A stretch of DNA of 64,000 nucleotides from UBA5078 sp964538025 (GTDB lineage: Bacteria > Pseudomonadota > Gammaproteobacteria > Pseudomonadales > Pseudohongiellaceae). The position numbers and the translations under genes were made by a program. Location of the stretch: assembly GCA_964538025.1 (NCBI GenBank), contig CAZICZ010000011.1, positions 1 to 64,000 of the forward strand, given 5' to 3'. Shown piece by piece: positions 1-9,041 of this stretch; position 1 is the stretch's first letter; each line of letters opens with the position of its first letter. Under the pieces are notes generated by a model. It ran no database searches and was not told where the DNA came from. It saw only the letters and a program-made list of their open reading frames with translations.

Positions 1-60
1 ATCGGTCACCCCATTTTCCCTGTCCACTGACGCACACGTTCAGTGCCTGGTCCTCGTCAT

Positions 61-137
<77 letters not shown>

Positions 138-154
138 TTTCCGTTTCTGGATTC

Positions 155-1510
155 CTACTGCGGTGCCCGCGCCTGGATGATTCGTGCCATGCGTTCATTG
201 ATGGGGTAGCGGCCCGATGTCCAGCCCAGCCGCACCATGACGATTTCCTTCGTGGGCACCACCATGACCACCTGCTGTCGGTTTCCCTGCGCAGCAAAGC
301 TCTCACGTGGAAGATCCGGCCAGCGCAAGGACTCTCCCCCCTGATTCAGCCACCACTGGTAGCCATAGGCGGGGTCGTTTTCCGTGCCATTGGGCTGCAG
401 TGACTGCTGCACCCAGGATTCACTCACCACGCGCTGCCCGTTGATTTCGCCTCCCGCCAGCATCAACTGCCCCATCCTGGCCCAATCGCGAGCCGAGGCA
501 TACAAATACGAGCTGCCCACGAATACCCCGCGGGCATCACTTTCCAGGACGGCATCCTGAAATCCGAGCAGACCGGCAATCTGTGTCTGGTAATCGTCGT
601 AAGCGGCCTGGAGGTTCGCGCCGGTTTTCTCGTAGTGCACGCGGCTTAACAGATTGGCGGTGCCCGAGCTGTAACTGAAGTGCGTCCCCGGGGAATACTG
701 CAGGCGGCGCGACAACGCGTAGTCCGTGGCCGAGGCTTGGGTAAACAGCATGAGCGTCACATCGTCACCGGGACTGTAGTCCTCCGAAAAGGCGAGGCCG
801 TCGCTCATCGTCAGCAGGTGTGTCAGCGTAATCTGCTGGCGCGAATCGTTTTCCCAGCGCGGGAATACGGGTGTAATGTCCTGGTCCAGCAGGCCGCGCA
901 TCACGAGATTGCCGACCATGAGGGAAGTGAGACTCTTGGTCATGGACCATCCGAGCAAGGGCGTATGAGGGCCAGCCCCCTGATCGTAAGCCTCCGCAAT
1001 GATCTTCCCCTCATGCGCAACAAGCCAGGCGCGGGTATTCAGCCCCTGCGCGTTGTCCTGTGCCACGAGTTCCTCGAGCAGTGTCTGCATCTCCGGGTCG
1101 AGAGTGTCCACGCGATCCCCGGCGGGCCAAGGGGCGTTGCTGCGCGGTGTCACGCGCGGTACCAGGGTGTGCCGCGCCATTTCCCGCGGATACTCATTGG
1201 CGCAGCCGATGCCCGGCAGATACGAGGCCGTGGTAGGCCGCAGGCCGAAGAGGGAGGTCTTCACCGTGCGCCGGGAATCGTCATACGCCACTTGGAGGTA
1301 GTCCAGCACGGGCGAATATTGCACGAGATCATCAAACGCCTGTTCCTTGCTGAACCCGCTGACATAGACGGCACTGCACAGCAGTTTGGAACCGATGCCG
1401 CTGGCCACAGGCGCGGCGGCCATCAGGTAGCGGGGCGTAATGCCGGCCATGCTCGCCGCGCCTGCAAGAACCAGCACGCTGACGGTGACAATCAGGAGGG
1501 GCTTGCGCAT
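155..1510 (-). CDS. Serine hydrolase of the beta-lactamase (class C-like, S12) family
   Basis: Family members are penicillin-binding-protein-like esterases, amidases or peptidases that form an acyl-enzyme on serine. The protein has an N-terminal hydrophobic segment (about residues 4-24) that may be a signal peptide or membrane anchor, then a beta-lactamase fold. The SxxK motif SMTK puts the nucleophile at Ser189 and the general base at Lys192, and a downstream YSS matches the family's YxN position. I chose the second in-frame ATG because GGAG lies about 8 nt before it; the first ATG, 15 nt upstream, has no ribosome site. Substrate cannot be read from sequence. It lies downstream of DUF502 on the same strand with a gap of about 40 nt. 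Confidence 0.85.
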   Translation of the reverse strand: MRKPLLIVTVSVLVLAGAASMAGITPRYLMAAAPVASGIGSKLLCSAVYVSGFSKEQAFDDLVQYSPVLDYLQVAYDDSRRTVKTSLFGLRPTTASYLPGIGCANEYPREMARHTLVPRVTPRSNAPWPAGDRVDTLDPEMQTLLEELVAQDNAQGLNTRAWLVAHEGKIIAEAYDQGAGPHTPLLGWSMTKSLTSLMVGNLVMRGLLDQDITPVFPRWENDSRQQITLTHLLTMSDGLAFSEDYSPGDDVTLMLFTQASATDYALSRRLQYSPGTHFSYSSGTANLLSRVHYEKTGANLQAAYDDYQTQIAGLLGFQDAVLESDARGVFVGSSYLYASARDWARMGQLMLAGGEINGQRVVSESWVQQSLQPNGTENDPAYGYQWWLNQGGESLRWPDLPRESFAAQGNRQQVVMVVPTKEIVMVRLGWTSGRYPINERMARIIQARAPQ

Positions 1511-1551
1511 AAAGGAGTTCTCCATGGGGGATGAGATGCCGGGCGCGTGAC

Positions 1552-2145
1552 TTAGCGACGTTGCTCGCCTAATCCCGCACTCATGATGACGTGCAGCGCT
1601 TCGCCCGGGGACAGGCTTGTATGTTCAATCTGCTCGCGATTCACGACCACCATGTAGCCGCCGGCTTGGTAACTCATTGGAAGATACACCGCGACTTCGT
1701 CTTCGCGGATCAATTGCGTCAGGCGACCCCCGCTGTCATTGCCATGCTTGGTGATCATTCCCAGTACTCGCCCATTGATCTGCGGCAGGCTCACCCACAC
1801 GACGGATTCCTCCGCAAAGGTCTTGCCGCCAATAAGGTCGAGAAAATCCCGGATGGTACTGTAGATGTAGCGGACAAGGGGAATTCGCTCGAGGGCGCGG
1901 CCGGGGAGACGCAACAAGCCGCGGATCACCGGTGTGCGGGAAAGAAGGCCTATCAGGGTACACAGCGCGATGAAGCTCAGGAGGGCCAGCCCAGGAAAAT
2001 ACAGGGTCTCGGGCACGATCATGAGCCAGAGGGATTTGAGCCAGTCCTCGACAGTGCTGACGAGCCACAGCACCAGTTGCACGGAAAGCACAACCGGAAG
2101 CAGCAGGGAGAGACCAAGCAGGAACGCACGGGTAAGTCTGTTCAT
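1552..2145 (-). CDS. DUF502 family inner-membrane protein
   Basis: About 197 residues with two strongly hydrophobic stretches near the N terminus (roughly 5-30 and 48-72), followed by a soluble C-terminal domain. The conserved middle, with a PLVRYIYSTIRDFLD segment and a later GRVLGMITKHG, is characteristic of DUF502 proteins, whose function is not known. The start is set at an internal ATG; a GTG three codons upstream is an alternative. It is probably cotranscribed with the serine hydrolase downstream. Confidence 0.8.
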   Translation of the reverse strand: MNRLTRAFLLGLSLLLPVVLSVQLVLWLVSTVEDWLKSLWLMIVPETLYFPGLALLSFIALCTLIGLLSRTPVIRGLLRLPGRALERIPLVRYIYSTIRDFLDLIGGKTFAEESVVWVSLPQINGRVLGMITKHGNDSGGRLTQLIREDEVAVYLPMSYQAGGYMVVVNREQIEHTSLSPGEALHVIMSAGLGEQRR

Positions 2146-2246
2146 GAAACACACCGGAGGATGAAATGACGCTGTTGGAACAGGCGTTATCTTGCCCCAG
2201 CACAGGGGCGTTCATCAATCCGGTGTGTGCATCCTTTGGGCGGGGA

Positions 2247-3905
2247 TCAGACCTCGCCGCGCCGGGCCGACTGTATCAGGTGATCCGCCGCGCGGAAGGC
2301 CAGCGCCATGATGGTCATCGTCGGCTGGCCGCGGCCGGAGGTCACCAGACTACCCCCATCGACCATGAACAGATTCGGGACATCGTGCGAGCGGTTATAG
2401 CGATCCACCACCGAGTTCGCCGGGTCATTCCCCATGCGGCAGGTGCCCAGCAAATGGACCCCGCCGGTTTGACCGTTCTGCGAGTAGGAACTCACCATGT
2501 CGGTGGCTCCGGCGGCCTCCATCAGTTCGATGGAGCGCTCCATGAAGAATTTCATCGTTGCAAAATCATCCGGATGATTCATGAAGGTCGTGCGCAGGGC
2601 GGGGCGCCCCCACTTGTCCTTCACGTCCGGATCGAGCGACACATTATTGGAGGACAGGGGAAGGGTGGTGGTGTGGCCATTGAAGGAGCAGGCATGCGTA
2701 AACTCCTGTGCCAGAGACGCCTTGAAGGCGCTGCCCCAGCGGCTGCCGTTGAAGGTACTGCCGCGCATCGCAGCCGCCATGGGCAGGCCGCGTGACAGGG
2801 AGCGGGCATCAATACCTCCGCCGCCGTAGAATCCATGTGTGGGATCGATGGAATAGAAGTCGTGGATCACCCGGGTCGTGGCCACGCTCTTGAAGGCATT
2901 CACGGGTTCAGGGAAGAGGCCTGCGACATTGGAGCTGCCGTTGAACATGAGGTTTTTGCCCACCATGCCACTGGAGTTTGCGAGGCCATCGGGAAAGCGA
3001 CTGGATTCGGACAGCAACAGAAGACGCGCCGATTCCGCCCCGTTCGCACACAGCACGGCCGCCTTGGTCCGTTGCGCCTGCTCGGTCCCATCTTCCTCCC
3101 AATACACCACTTCGCTGACCCGTCCCTGATCATTGGTGACAATCTTCGACACGGTGCATCCTGTCCGTAGTTCACAATGCCCGGTGGCCTCGGCCAAGGG
3201 AATCATGGTCACGGCCGTGGAAGATTTCGCGCCGACTTCGCAGCCAAACCCGTTACAGAATCCGCAGTGCACGCAGCCGGGGCGCCCGTTGTACGGCTGC
3301 GAAAGAATGGCATGGGGTTCCGGATACGCCGTCAGCCCCAATTTCTTGGCAGCCCGTTCCAGGAGCACGCCCGATGACTTTACCGGTAAGGGGGGGCAGG
3401 GGTAACCCTTTGAACGGGGCGGGTCCCAGGGACCTTCCAGGCCGGAGAGGCCAATCTCCCAGTCAACCTTGGTGTAATAGGGTTCCAGCTCTTCGTAGGT
3501 GATGGGCCAGTCGGCAAAATTAGTGCCTGCAATGGTCCCGCGCACGCTCGCTTCCATGAAATCAATCGGGCGGAAGCGCCAGAAATTGCCAGAGAAATGG
3601 GCGCTGCTGCCGCCCACGTTGTGGGCATAGCCGAGCACAGCGCCGCGCTCTACAGCCTTTTCATGTTCATAGCGTCGGAAAGTCTGCGGGTGCCCCTTCT
3701 TGGTTCCCCACACCAGCCCCTCGTTCTGGGTGTAATCCCATTCGTCGTGTTTGAAATCCCCGGGGTGGAGATGCGGGCCCTGTTCGAGCACCACGACCGA
3801 GAAACCGGCAGAGGAAAGCTCCTTCGCCATGATACCGCCGGCGGCGCCGGACCCGATGACGACAAAGTCAACCTCTTCGCGCGTTGGGTAGCTTGCCCAG
3901 GCCAT
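2247..3905 (-). CDS. GMC-family FAD dehydrogenase with a cysteine cluster (sugar or polyol dehydrogenase type)
   Basis: The N terminus has the FAD-binding GSGAAGG motif (about residues 17-23) and an NVGGSSAHFSG block, both typical of glucose-methanol-choline oxidoreductases. The C-terminal domain has the catalytic histidine in GGVHLLGTCRMG (His484) and ends with a GRGQPTMTIMALAFRAADH segment. A cluster of four cysteines, C211, C214, C217 and C222, sits where bacterial FAD-glucose dehydrogenases carry a 3Fe-4S centre, which suggests electrons pass to a cytochrome rather than to oxygen. The start is the second ATG, 7 nt after GGAG. The small-subunit gene lies immediately upstream (2 nt gap), so the pair forms one complex. 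The substrate is unknown; gluconate, glucose, sorbitol or glycoside 3-dehydrogenases are all possible. Confidence 0.88.
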   Translation of the reverse strand: MAWASYPTREEVDFVVIGSGAAGGIMAKELSSAGFSVVVLEQGPHLHPGDFKHDEWDYTQNEGLVWGTKKGHPQTFRRYEHEKAVERGAVLGYAHNVGGSSAHFSGNFWRFRPIDFMEASVRGTIAGTNFADWPITYEELEPYYTKVDWEIGLSGLEGPWDPPRSKGYPCPPLPVKSSGVLLERAAKKLGLTAYPEPHAILSQPYNGRPGCVHCGFCNGFGCEVGAKSSTAVTMIPLAEATGHCELRTGCTVSKIVTNDQGRVSEVVYWEEDGTEQAQRTKAAVLCANGAESARLLLLSESSRFPDGLANSSGMVGKNLMFNGSSNVAGLFPEPVNAFKSVATTRVIHDFYSIDPTHGFYGGGGIDARSLSRGLPMAAAMRGSTFNGSRWGSAFKASLAQEFTHACSFNGHTTTLPLSSNNVSLDPDVKDKWGRPALRTTFMNHPDDFATMKFFMERSIELMEAAGATDMVSSYSQNGQTGGVHLLGTCRMGNDPANSVVDRYNRSHDVPNLFMVDGGSLVTSGRGQPTMTIMALAFRAADHLIQSARRGEV

Positions 3906-3907
3906 CG

Positions 3908-4489
3908 TCATTCTCCTTTCGCTGCGTAATCAGCGTCGTAATATGCAAAGGGAGGCATCCACATGTGCCTGTCTTCAAACCCGATAATTTTCCATCCCAG
4001 TCGGTCGCGATTGCCGCCGTACTCCGGCAGTGAGAAGGTGCCAGCGATCGTGAGGAAGCGCAGCGTGTTAAAGAAGGGGCTCTCTTCGATCTCCGTCAGC
4101 AGGGCATCCTGCTGGGATTCCGTCAGTGTGTGAAACGTGGCGCTACCATGCGCCGTCATGGCGCGCGACTGCAGTGCGCTCAAACCTTCGCGCAGCTCAG
4201 GGAGCACAGTGGCATGACTGCTCCCCAACACCCTGTCCATGAAGTAGATGGCGCCCGCTTCGGTTGCGCCCGGGGAATCGTCCGTCGGGATGATGCGCGC
4301 GGCGATGGCAGCGAACTCCGCCGCCTCCTGTTCACTGAGGGTGAGAAAGGCGGCATGTTCAGCGTGAGCAGCACGTGCCTGCTCGCTGGCAGTCATGATC
4401 ATGGGAACGCTTAAAGCAATGAGTGAGGCACGCGCAGCGATGGCGCTTTGGTGCAGAAAGGCACGTCGCGAAAGAGTGTGATCGCTCAA
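3908..4489 (-). CDS. Gluconate 2-dehydrogenase subunit 3 family protein, Tat-exported
   Basis: The small partner of GMC dehydrogenases such as gluconate, sorbitol and glycoside 3-dehydrogenases, in which it carries the Tat signal that takes the cofactor-loaded complex to the periplasm. The sequence has SRRAFL near its N terminus followed by a hydrophobic stretch and an AxA-like site (TASEQARAAHA). I put the start at a TTG that follows AGAGGAG by 7-8 nt, which leaves a short basic n-region before the twin arginine; an upstream ATG would add 16 residues that look non-coding. About 193 residues, the usual family size. It precedes the GMC gene directly. Confidence 0.85.
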   Translation of the reverse strand: MSDHTLSRRAFLHQSAIAARASLIALSVPMIMTASEQARAAHAEHAAFLTLSEQEAAEFAAIAARIIPTDDSPGATEAGAIYFMDRVLGSSHATVLPELREGLSALQSRAMTAHGSATFHTLTESQQDALLTEIEESPFFNTLRFLTIAGTFSLPEYGGNRDRLGWKIIGFEDRHMWMPPFAYYDADYAAKGE

Positions 4490-4726
4490 GGGGGAACTCC
4501 TCTGAAGGGGGGGAGCCGGTGCCGGAGAAACCAGCACATTCCAGCCGAGTCTAGGAGGGCCGACTTTCCTCCCACAACTTCCTTTTCTGCTTAATTCCTC
4601 CTATTTTTCTTCGGAAATTATTTTTCGGAATGCATGACCAAAAACGGTGCAGTGGCCGGATTCAGGAAGCGAAAAACGTGGCTATCAGGCAGTGTTTTGC
4701 ACTGCGGTGGTGCAGATGCGAAGAGG

Positions 4727-7204
4727 CTAGAGCGATAACTCCAGAGCGACCCAGGCGGCGCGGGGTGCCCCGATGCCAAGGTAGACGGGACGGGTGTTGT
4801 CGAGTGTAGGCAGTAGCTCCGAGGGATCTTCCCCCAGCATGCCGAAATTTTCATATTCAGTATCGAGCAGATTGCTCACGCGAACCGAAAGTGAAAGGGA
4901 CGTCCGAACGCGCCATGTCAGATGCGCGTTGACCAAGGCGGTGCCGTCGATTTCGGGCAGGGCATTGCTCTCGTCGCCGCGCATGACCTGCGGGCCGTTG
5001 ACCATCCATTCGAGGCCGCTGTGCACTGCTTCCGAAAAGGCATAATTGACCCCCAGTTTGGCGACTTTTCCCGGAATGCCGGGAATGCGATCGCCCGCAC
5101 TGACGGCAATTTCACCCGCGTCATTGGCGTCAGGGTGAAGGGGGCTGAGCACATGGAAGTGGTCCTGAAAACTGGCCTTCATCAGCGTCACCGACGTGAA
5201 CCACTGCCATCGTTGCCATTCTCCGCTCAGGGAGGCCTCGATCCCCTCACGTCGCGTCTCGTCCACATTGGCGAACAAACCGGTGGCGCGGCCCGTTGTC
5301 TGAAAAAGGATGTCGGAATGATTGCTGGCCCGAAACAGGCTGATCTGGAGAGGCATCGACAGCAGGCGTGCGCGCACCCCCACCTCGCCTCCTTTGGTCA
5401 CGACCGCGTCAAGGGGAGGGTCCGCCAGAAAGGCATTGGGGAGACGACACTCAAATTCGATTGCCTCCGGATCCTCTCCCCGCGCGAGGGCGAAGGCCTG
5501 TGCCCGCTCAAAGATGCCTTCGTTGCAGGCCAGTTCGATGGGCGTGGGCACGCGGTGAGATTCGCTGTACTGCGCAAACAGGGTAAAAGCATCGGCAGGA
5601 TTCCAGGTGATGCCCAGGGCAGGATTCAGCCGGATAAAACGATGATTGCCGTCCAGTTCGGGGCGCTCTCCCGAGCGGTCGCGCAGGCGGATGCGGGTGT
5701 CGTTGAAGCGCGCAGAAAGTGTCACGTCGAGGGTGTCGCCCATGGCGAACGTGTCCGTGACAAAGACACTTCTGCTGCTTGCCTGCGACGTCACGCGCGT
5801 GTCCGCCCGAGAATCGAACAAGCCTGAACCGAGACCGCGGGTACTGCGCGTCAGCGGGTCGAGCATGGAGAGCTCCAGTTCCGAGCGGAAGTGCGCGAGA
5901 CCTTCATCGATGCCCAGTCCCAGACTGAAGGCGTGTGCCCCCGCGATGCCGTTGAGTTGCCAGTGGAACCCTCGGGCTCTCTGCTGGCGCTGGCTGATGT
6001 TGTTGACGGCGTCTGCCATCAGTGAGCCGCTGCCACGAAGGTAGCGGGTGAGATCGTCGATCTCGACCGCACTCCCCGGAACTCCTGCCGCGAGTGCCAA
6101 GGAGGCGAGAGAGGCATTCAGGGCCTCGAGTGACGCAAACTGCGGTGCCTCCTCGTCGCAGGCTGCCTCCAGATCAAATCCGATGGCGTCTTCGAGGGTC
6201 TCTTCTAGCGACTCGGCGTCCTCCAGCAGCGCGGGAGCATCGTCACTGAATGAACACAGGCCGAAATCCGCGCCATCCCCGTTAAAGGAATCGGTACGGT
6301 GATCCCTCCAATAGAGCGTTGCCGTGGTGTTCAGGGTTTCTCCCAGTGCGGTGCCGGCGTTCAGTCCGATCATGGTGAGATCGTTTTCGGTGATATCCGG
6401 CGCGGTGAAAATCGCCGCGCGACTTTGCTCTGCCAAGCCTACCGGCAGAGCGCCATTGCCTATCAGATTGGAATGACTTTTCTGCAGGCTCAGCTCGGCG
6501 GTGTGCGGGGCATCCGGGCGCCAGCTCAGGCTGCCAAAGGCTGTCACCGCCTCGGTGTCTGAAAATCGGCGCCAGCCATCCTCCACAAAATGACTGAGGT
6601 TCAGATAGCCCGCAAAGTCACCGGCATGCTGGCTGCCTTCGACCGACGCGGTGCGACGCCCCCACGAGCCGCCTTCCACAGACAGCCCGAAGCGAGGGGC
6701 AGAAAACCCGTCCTTCATCCGGATGGCGAGGGCCCCTCCCAAGGTATTGAGGCCATAGACGGGATTTGCGCCACTCATGAGGTCGATCTGTGCAATCGCC
6801 GACTCCGGCAGCAAGTCCCAGTGCACAGCATCGCCAAGTGTATCGTTGATCCGGATGCCGTTCTGATACACCGACAGGCCCTGGGGCAGTCCAAGTAACG
6901 GAGACGCCGTAAACCCCCGGTAGTGAAGGTCCGCTTGCAAGGGGTTGTTTTGCGCCGAGTTGATGGTGACACTTGGCAGGCGCCGGTTCAGGTAGTCGCT
7001 CAGATCAAGTGCCAGCGAAGCGTTCAGTTCTGTCGCGCTGACATGGTGAACCGTCGATGGAATGCGGCTCAGGGCCTGTTCCCGGCTGCCATCGGGCGTC
7101 ACGGCAATGACGAGGATTTCCTCCGCGGGAGCCGCCCAACTCGTGAGAGCACTGGCCTGCAATACGAGGCCGAAAAGAATCTGTGGGCTGAGCGAGCCTA
7201 TCAT
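4727..7204 (-). CDS. TonB-dependent outer-membrane receptor
   Basis: An 825-residue protein with a signal peptide (cleavage near residue 25), a TonB-box-like segment just after it, a plug domain (about 45-150, with PQGLSVYQNGIRIND and GANPVYGLNTLGG motifs) and a long beta-barrel ending in LELSL. It would import a substrate across the outer membrane using TonB energy. A very acidic segment at about residues 312-385, containing two cysteines, is inserted in an early extracellular loop. No substrate-specific signature is visible. It lies upstream of the Tat/GMC dehydrogenase pair on the same strand, and a role in importing that enzyme's substrate is only an inference. Confidence 0.92.
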   Translation of the reverse strand: MIGSLSPQILFGLVLQASALTSWAAPAEEILVIAVTPDGSREQALSRIPSTVHHVSATELNASLALDLSDYLNRRLPSVTINSAQNNPLQADLHYRGFTASPLLGLPQGLSVYQNGIRINDTLGDAVHWDLLPESAIAQIDLMSGANPVYGLNTLGGALAIRMKDGFSAPRFGLSVEGGSWGRRTASVEGSQHAGDFAGYLNLSHFVEDGWRRFSDTEAVTAFGSLSWRPDAPHTAELSLQKSHSNLIGNGALPVGLAEQSRAAIFTAPDITENDLTMIGLNAGTALGETLNTTATLYWRDHRTDSFNGDGADFGLCSFSDDAPALLEDAESLEETLEDAIGFDLEAACDEEAPQFASLEALNASLASLALAAGVPGSAVEIDDLTRYLRGSGSLMADAVNNISQRQQRARGFHWQLNGIAGAHAFSLGLGIDEGLAHFRSELELSMLDPLTRSTRGLGSGLFDSRADTRVTSQASSRSVFVTDTFAMGDTLDVTLSARFNDTRIRLRDRSGERPELDGNHRFIRLNPALGITWNPADAFTLFAQYSESHRVPTPIELACNEGIFERAQAFALARGEDPEAIEFECRLPNAFLADPPLDAVVTKGGEVGVRARLLSMPLQISLFRASNHSDILFQTTGRATGLFANVDETRREGIEASLSGEWQRWQWFTSVTLMKASFQDHFHVLSPLHPDANDAGEIAVSAGDRIPGIPGKVAKLGVNYAFSEAVHSGLEWMVNGPQVMRGDESNALPEIDGTALVNAHLTWRVRTSLSLSVRVSNLLDTEYENFGMLGEDPSELLPTLDNTRPVYLGIGAPRAAWVALELSL

Positions 7205-7402
7205 GCAGGGGCGAGTCCGTTCGTGAATCCTCCGAGCGGGGCACGAAGGGAAATAATGACGGCGATCTTAATCGATGTGGCGTGCGTATTAAACTCGCGC
7301 ATCGTTGACCTTGTTTCGCGAGGCGTCGACGCTGATCTTCTCGAAGGCAGACCGTACAAAGCGGGAACTGTCATTCATGTTGCACAAAAAAAGGAGGGAA
7401 AT

Positions 7403-8308
7403 ATGTCATTACTACGAACCGCGGGTGCGATGCTAGTCGGCCTTTGCACGTTGAGCACTGTCGCGCAGGCGGAAACCCGCACCATGATCGATGCGGGGCG
7501 CGGGGAGATTCCGCTGATCGTGCCCGCATCCTACCAGGAGGGGCAAGGAGCTCCGCTGATTGTCCTCCTCCACGGCTATGGGTCCAGTGGGTCGCGACAA
7601 GACGCCTACATGAAGATCAGCAACCTGGCTGATCAGTACGGGTTTTTGCTGGCAACTCCCGATGGCACCGAGGAACCGGCCGAAGAGAAACGCCGCTTCT
7701 GGAATGCCTCCAAAGCCTGCTGCAATTTTTACGGCGCACCGCTGGACGACTCCGCTTACGTCATGGGAATCATCGACAAGGTAAAGGCCAGCTATACCAT
7801 CGACCCGCGTCGGGTATATCTGATTGGGCATTCCAACGGCGGCTTTATGTCCTATCGCACTGCCTATGAGCACTCCGATGTGATTGCCGGCATTGCAAGC
7901 CTCGCCGGGGCGGAAGCCACGGAAGCCATGCCTGCCCCGGCGAATCCGGTGCACGTGCTCCAGATACACGGCACTGCGGATGGCACGATTGCCTATGCAG
8001 GCAGCGATATTAACGGCAACGCATACCCGGGAGCGGAGGAAACCGTTCGTCGCTGGGTGTCCTACAATGGCTGCGCAGCTGAAGGAAGCGTGATCGGGAC
8101 GCTCGATCTGGAACGCACTCTGGAAGGACTGGAAACGACGCGGCAAAGCTTCTCACAGGGGTGCCGTCTGGGCGGGTCCGTGGAGTTGTGGACCATTGCT
8201 GATGGTCCCCATGTCCCGGCATTTTCGGAGTTCTTCACTCAGGAGGTGGTGGAGTGGTTGCTGGCGCGCCAAAAACCGCTAACGAGATCACGCATCAGTG
8301 CCGACTGA
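7403..8308 (+). CDS. Secreted alpha/beta-hydrolase, PHB depolymerase / feruloyl esterase (LpqC-like) family
   Basis: A 301-residue protein with a signal peptide ending at about AQA (residue 24). The oxyanion-hole motif HGYGSSG, the nucleophile elbow GHSNGG with Ser144, an acid in HGTADGT and a C-terminal histidine in DGPHVPAFS form an esterase triad of the LpqC/poly-hydroxybutyrate depolymerase family. The start is fixed by a strong ribosome site, AAGGAGGG, 5-6 nt before the ATG; the open frame extends further upstream but has no other good site. A perfect terminator hairpin follows. Likely substrates are polyester or carbohydrate-bound esters; the actual one is unknown. Confidence 0.88.
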   Translation: MSLLRTAGAMLVGLCTLSTVAQAETRTMIDAGRGEIPLIVPASYQEGQGAPLIVLLHGYGSSGSRQDAYMKISNLADQYGFLLATPDGTEEPAEEKRRFWNASKACCNFYGAPLDDSAYVMGIIDKVKASYTIDPRRVYLIGHSNGGFMSYRTAYEHSDVIAGIASLAGAEATEAMPAPANPVHVLQIHGTADGTIAYAGSDINGNAYPGAEETVRRWVSYNGCAAEGSVIGTLDLERTLEGLETTRQSFSQGCRLGGSVELWTIADGPHVPAFSEFFTQEVVEWLLARQKPLTRSRISAD

Positions 8309-8334
8309 CACAACGCGCACGCCCCACGTGAAAA

Positions 8335-8371
8335 CGGCCTGACAGCAATCACTGTCAGGCCGCTTTGTTTT
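8335..8371 (+). terminator. Intrinsic terminator between convergent esterase and cytochrome c genes
   Basis: An 11-bp perfect stem, CGGCCTGACAG / CTGTCAGGCCG, with a 6-nt loop, followed by CTTTGTTTT on the + strand. On the - strand the stem is followed by only four T residues, so it may work in both directions but should work best for the esterase. Confidence 0.85.
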
Positions 8372-8387
8372 GGGCATTACCCCAGAA

Positions 8388-8822
8388 TTACAGCGTCGTA
8401 ATGTAGGCCACAAGGTTGTTGATTTCCGGCTCGCTGAGCGTGCCCGCAACGCCCCACATCAAGGCGCTCTGGTCGCCTCGGGCGCCACCTTCTTTATAGG
8501 TCAGCAGGGCATCAAGCAGGAAATCGGCAGGGCGTCCACTCAGCGCAGGGCCAACACCGCCTTCACCGCCGGCACCGTGACAGGCCTGGCAGGGGACAAA
8601 GGAGGATTTACCCAGTTCGGCGGGGCTCATGGAGGCTGCTGCTTCCGCACGGCGCTTTTCCTGTTCTACGATCGTGCCCTGGCTGGCCACGTAATTCGCG
8701 TAGCATTCTCCGATACATTTATTGTTATCAGGATGGCCCTGGATTTCGAGGCTGGAAGTGGTGACGGAGGTGAGGATGATGCCGCTTGCGATGACAAGTG
8801 CAGCAACAATGACGTTCTTCAT
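8388..8822 (-). CDS. Small periplasmic c-type cytochrome
   Basis: 144 residues with a signal or anchor sequence (1-24) and one heme-binding CQACH motif at 78-82, plus a likely distal Met ligand in SALMWGV. The fold is of the cytochrome c4/c5-like class I type. An unusual CIGEC pair (Cys36, Cys40) lies before the heme domain. RBS-like AGGAGT precedes the ATG. It is not next to an oxidase. The nearest plausible electron donor in the window is the GMC dehydrogenase, but that pairing is inference. Confidence 0.87.
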   Translation of the reverse strand: MKNVIVAALVIASGIILTSVTTSSLEIQGHPDNNKCIGECYANYVASQGTIVEQEKRRAEAAASMSPAELGKSSFVPCQACHGAGGEGGVGPALSGRPADFLLDALLTYKEGGARGDQSALMWGVAGTLSEPEINNLVAYITTL

Positions 8823-8969
8823 AAGGACTCCTGAAAAAATGGAAACGTGTTTGACCTGGAAGCACTGGCTGATGTGTTGCCTGAGCTACCACTTGAGTCT
8901 CACATGACCTTGTCGACGCGAAGACTCTTTCCTCAGGACCGTGTCAATGAACTGCCTGAGATTTTGGGG

Positions 8970-8999
8970 CGGGGCACTGTAACATTGCCCCGAATTTTT
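8970..8999 (+). terminator. Hairpin with T-run between fabH-like and cytochrome c genes
   Basis: A 7-bp stem CGGGGCA / TGCCCCG with a 9-nt loop, followed by AATTTTT on the + strand. No + strand gene ends nearby. It may instead help end the - strand KAS III transcript, although the - strand lacks a T-run. The 220-nt gap around it holds the cytochrome c promoter region but no other gene that I can see. Confidence 0.4.
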
Positions 9000-9041
9000 G
9001 CAACCGGAAATTGTGTGAGAAAGACACAGCCGGGCCGTGTC

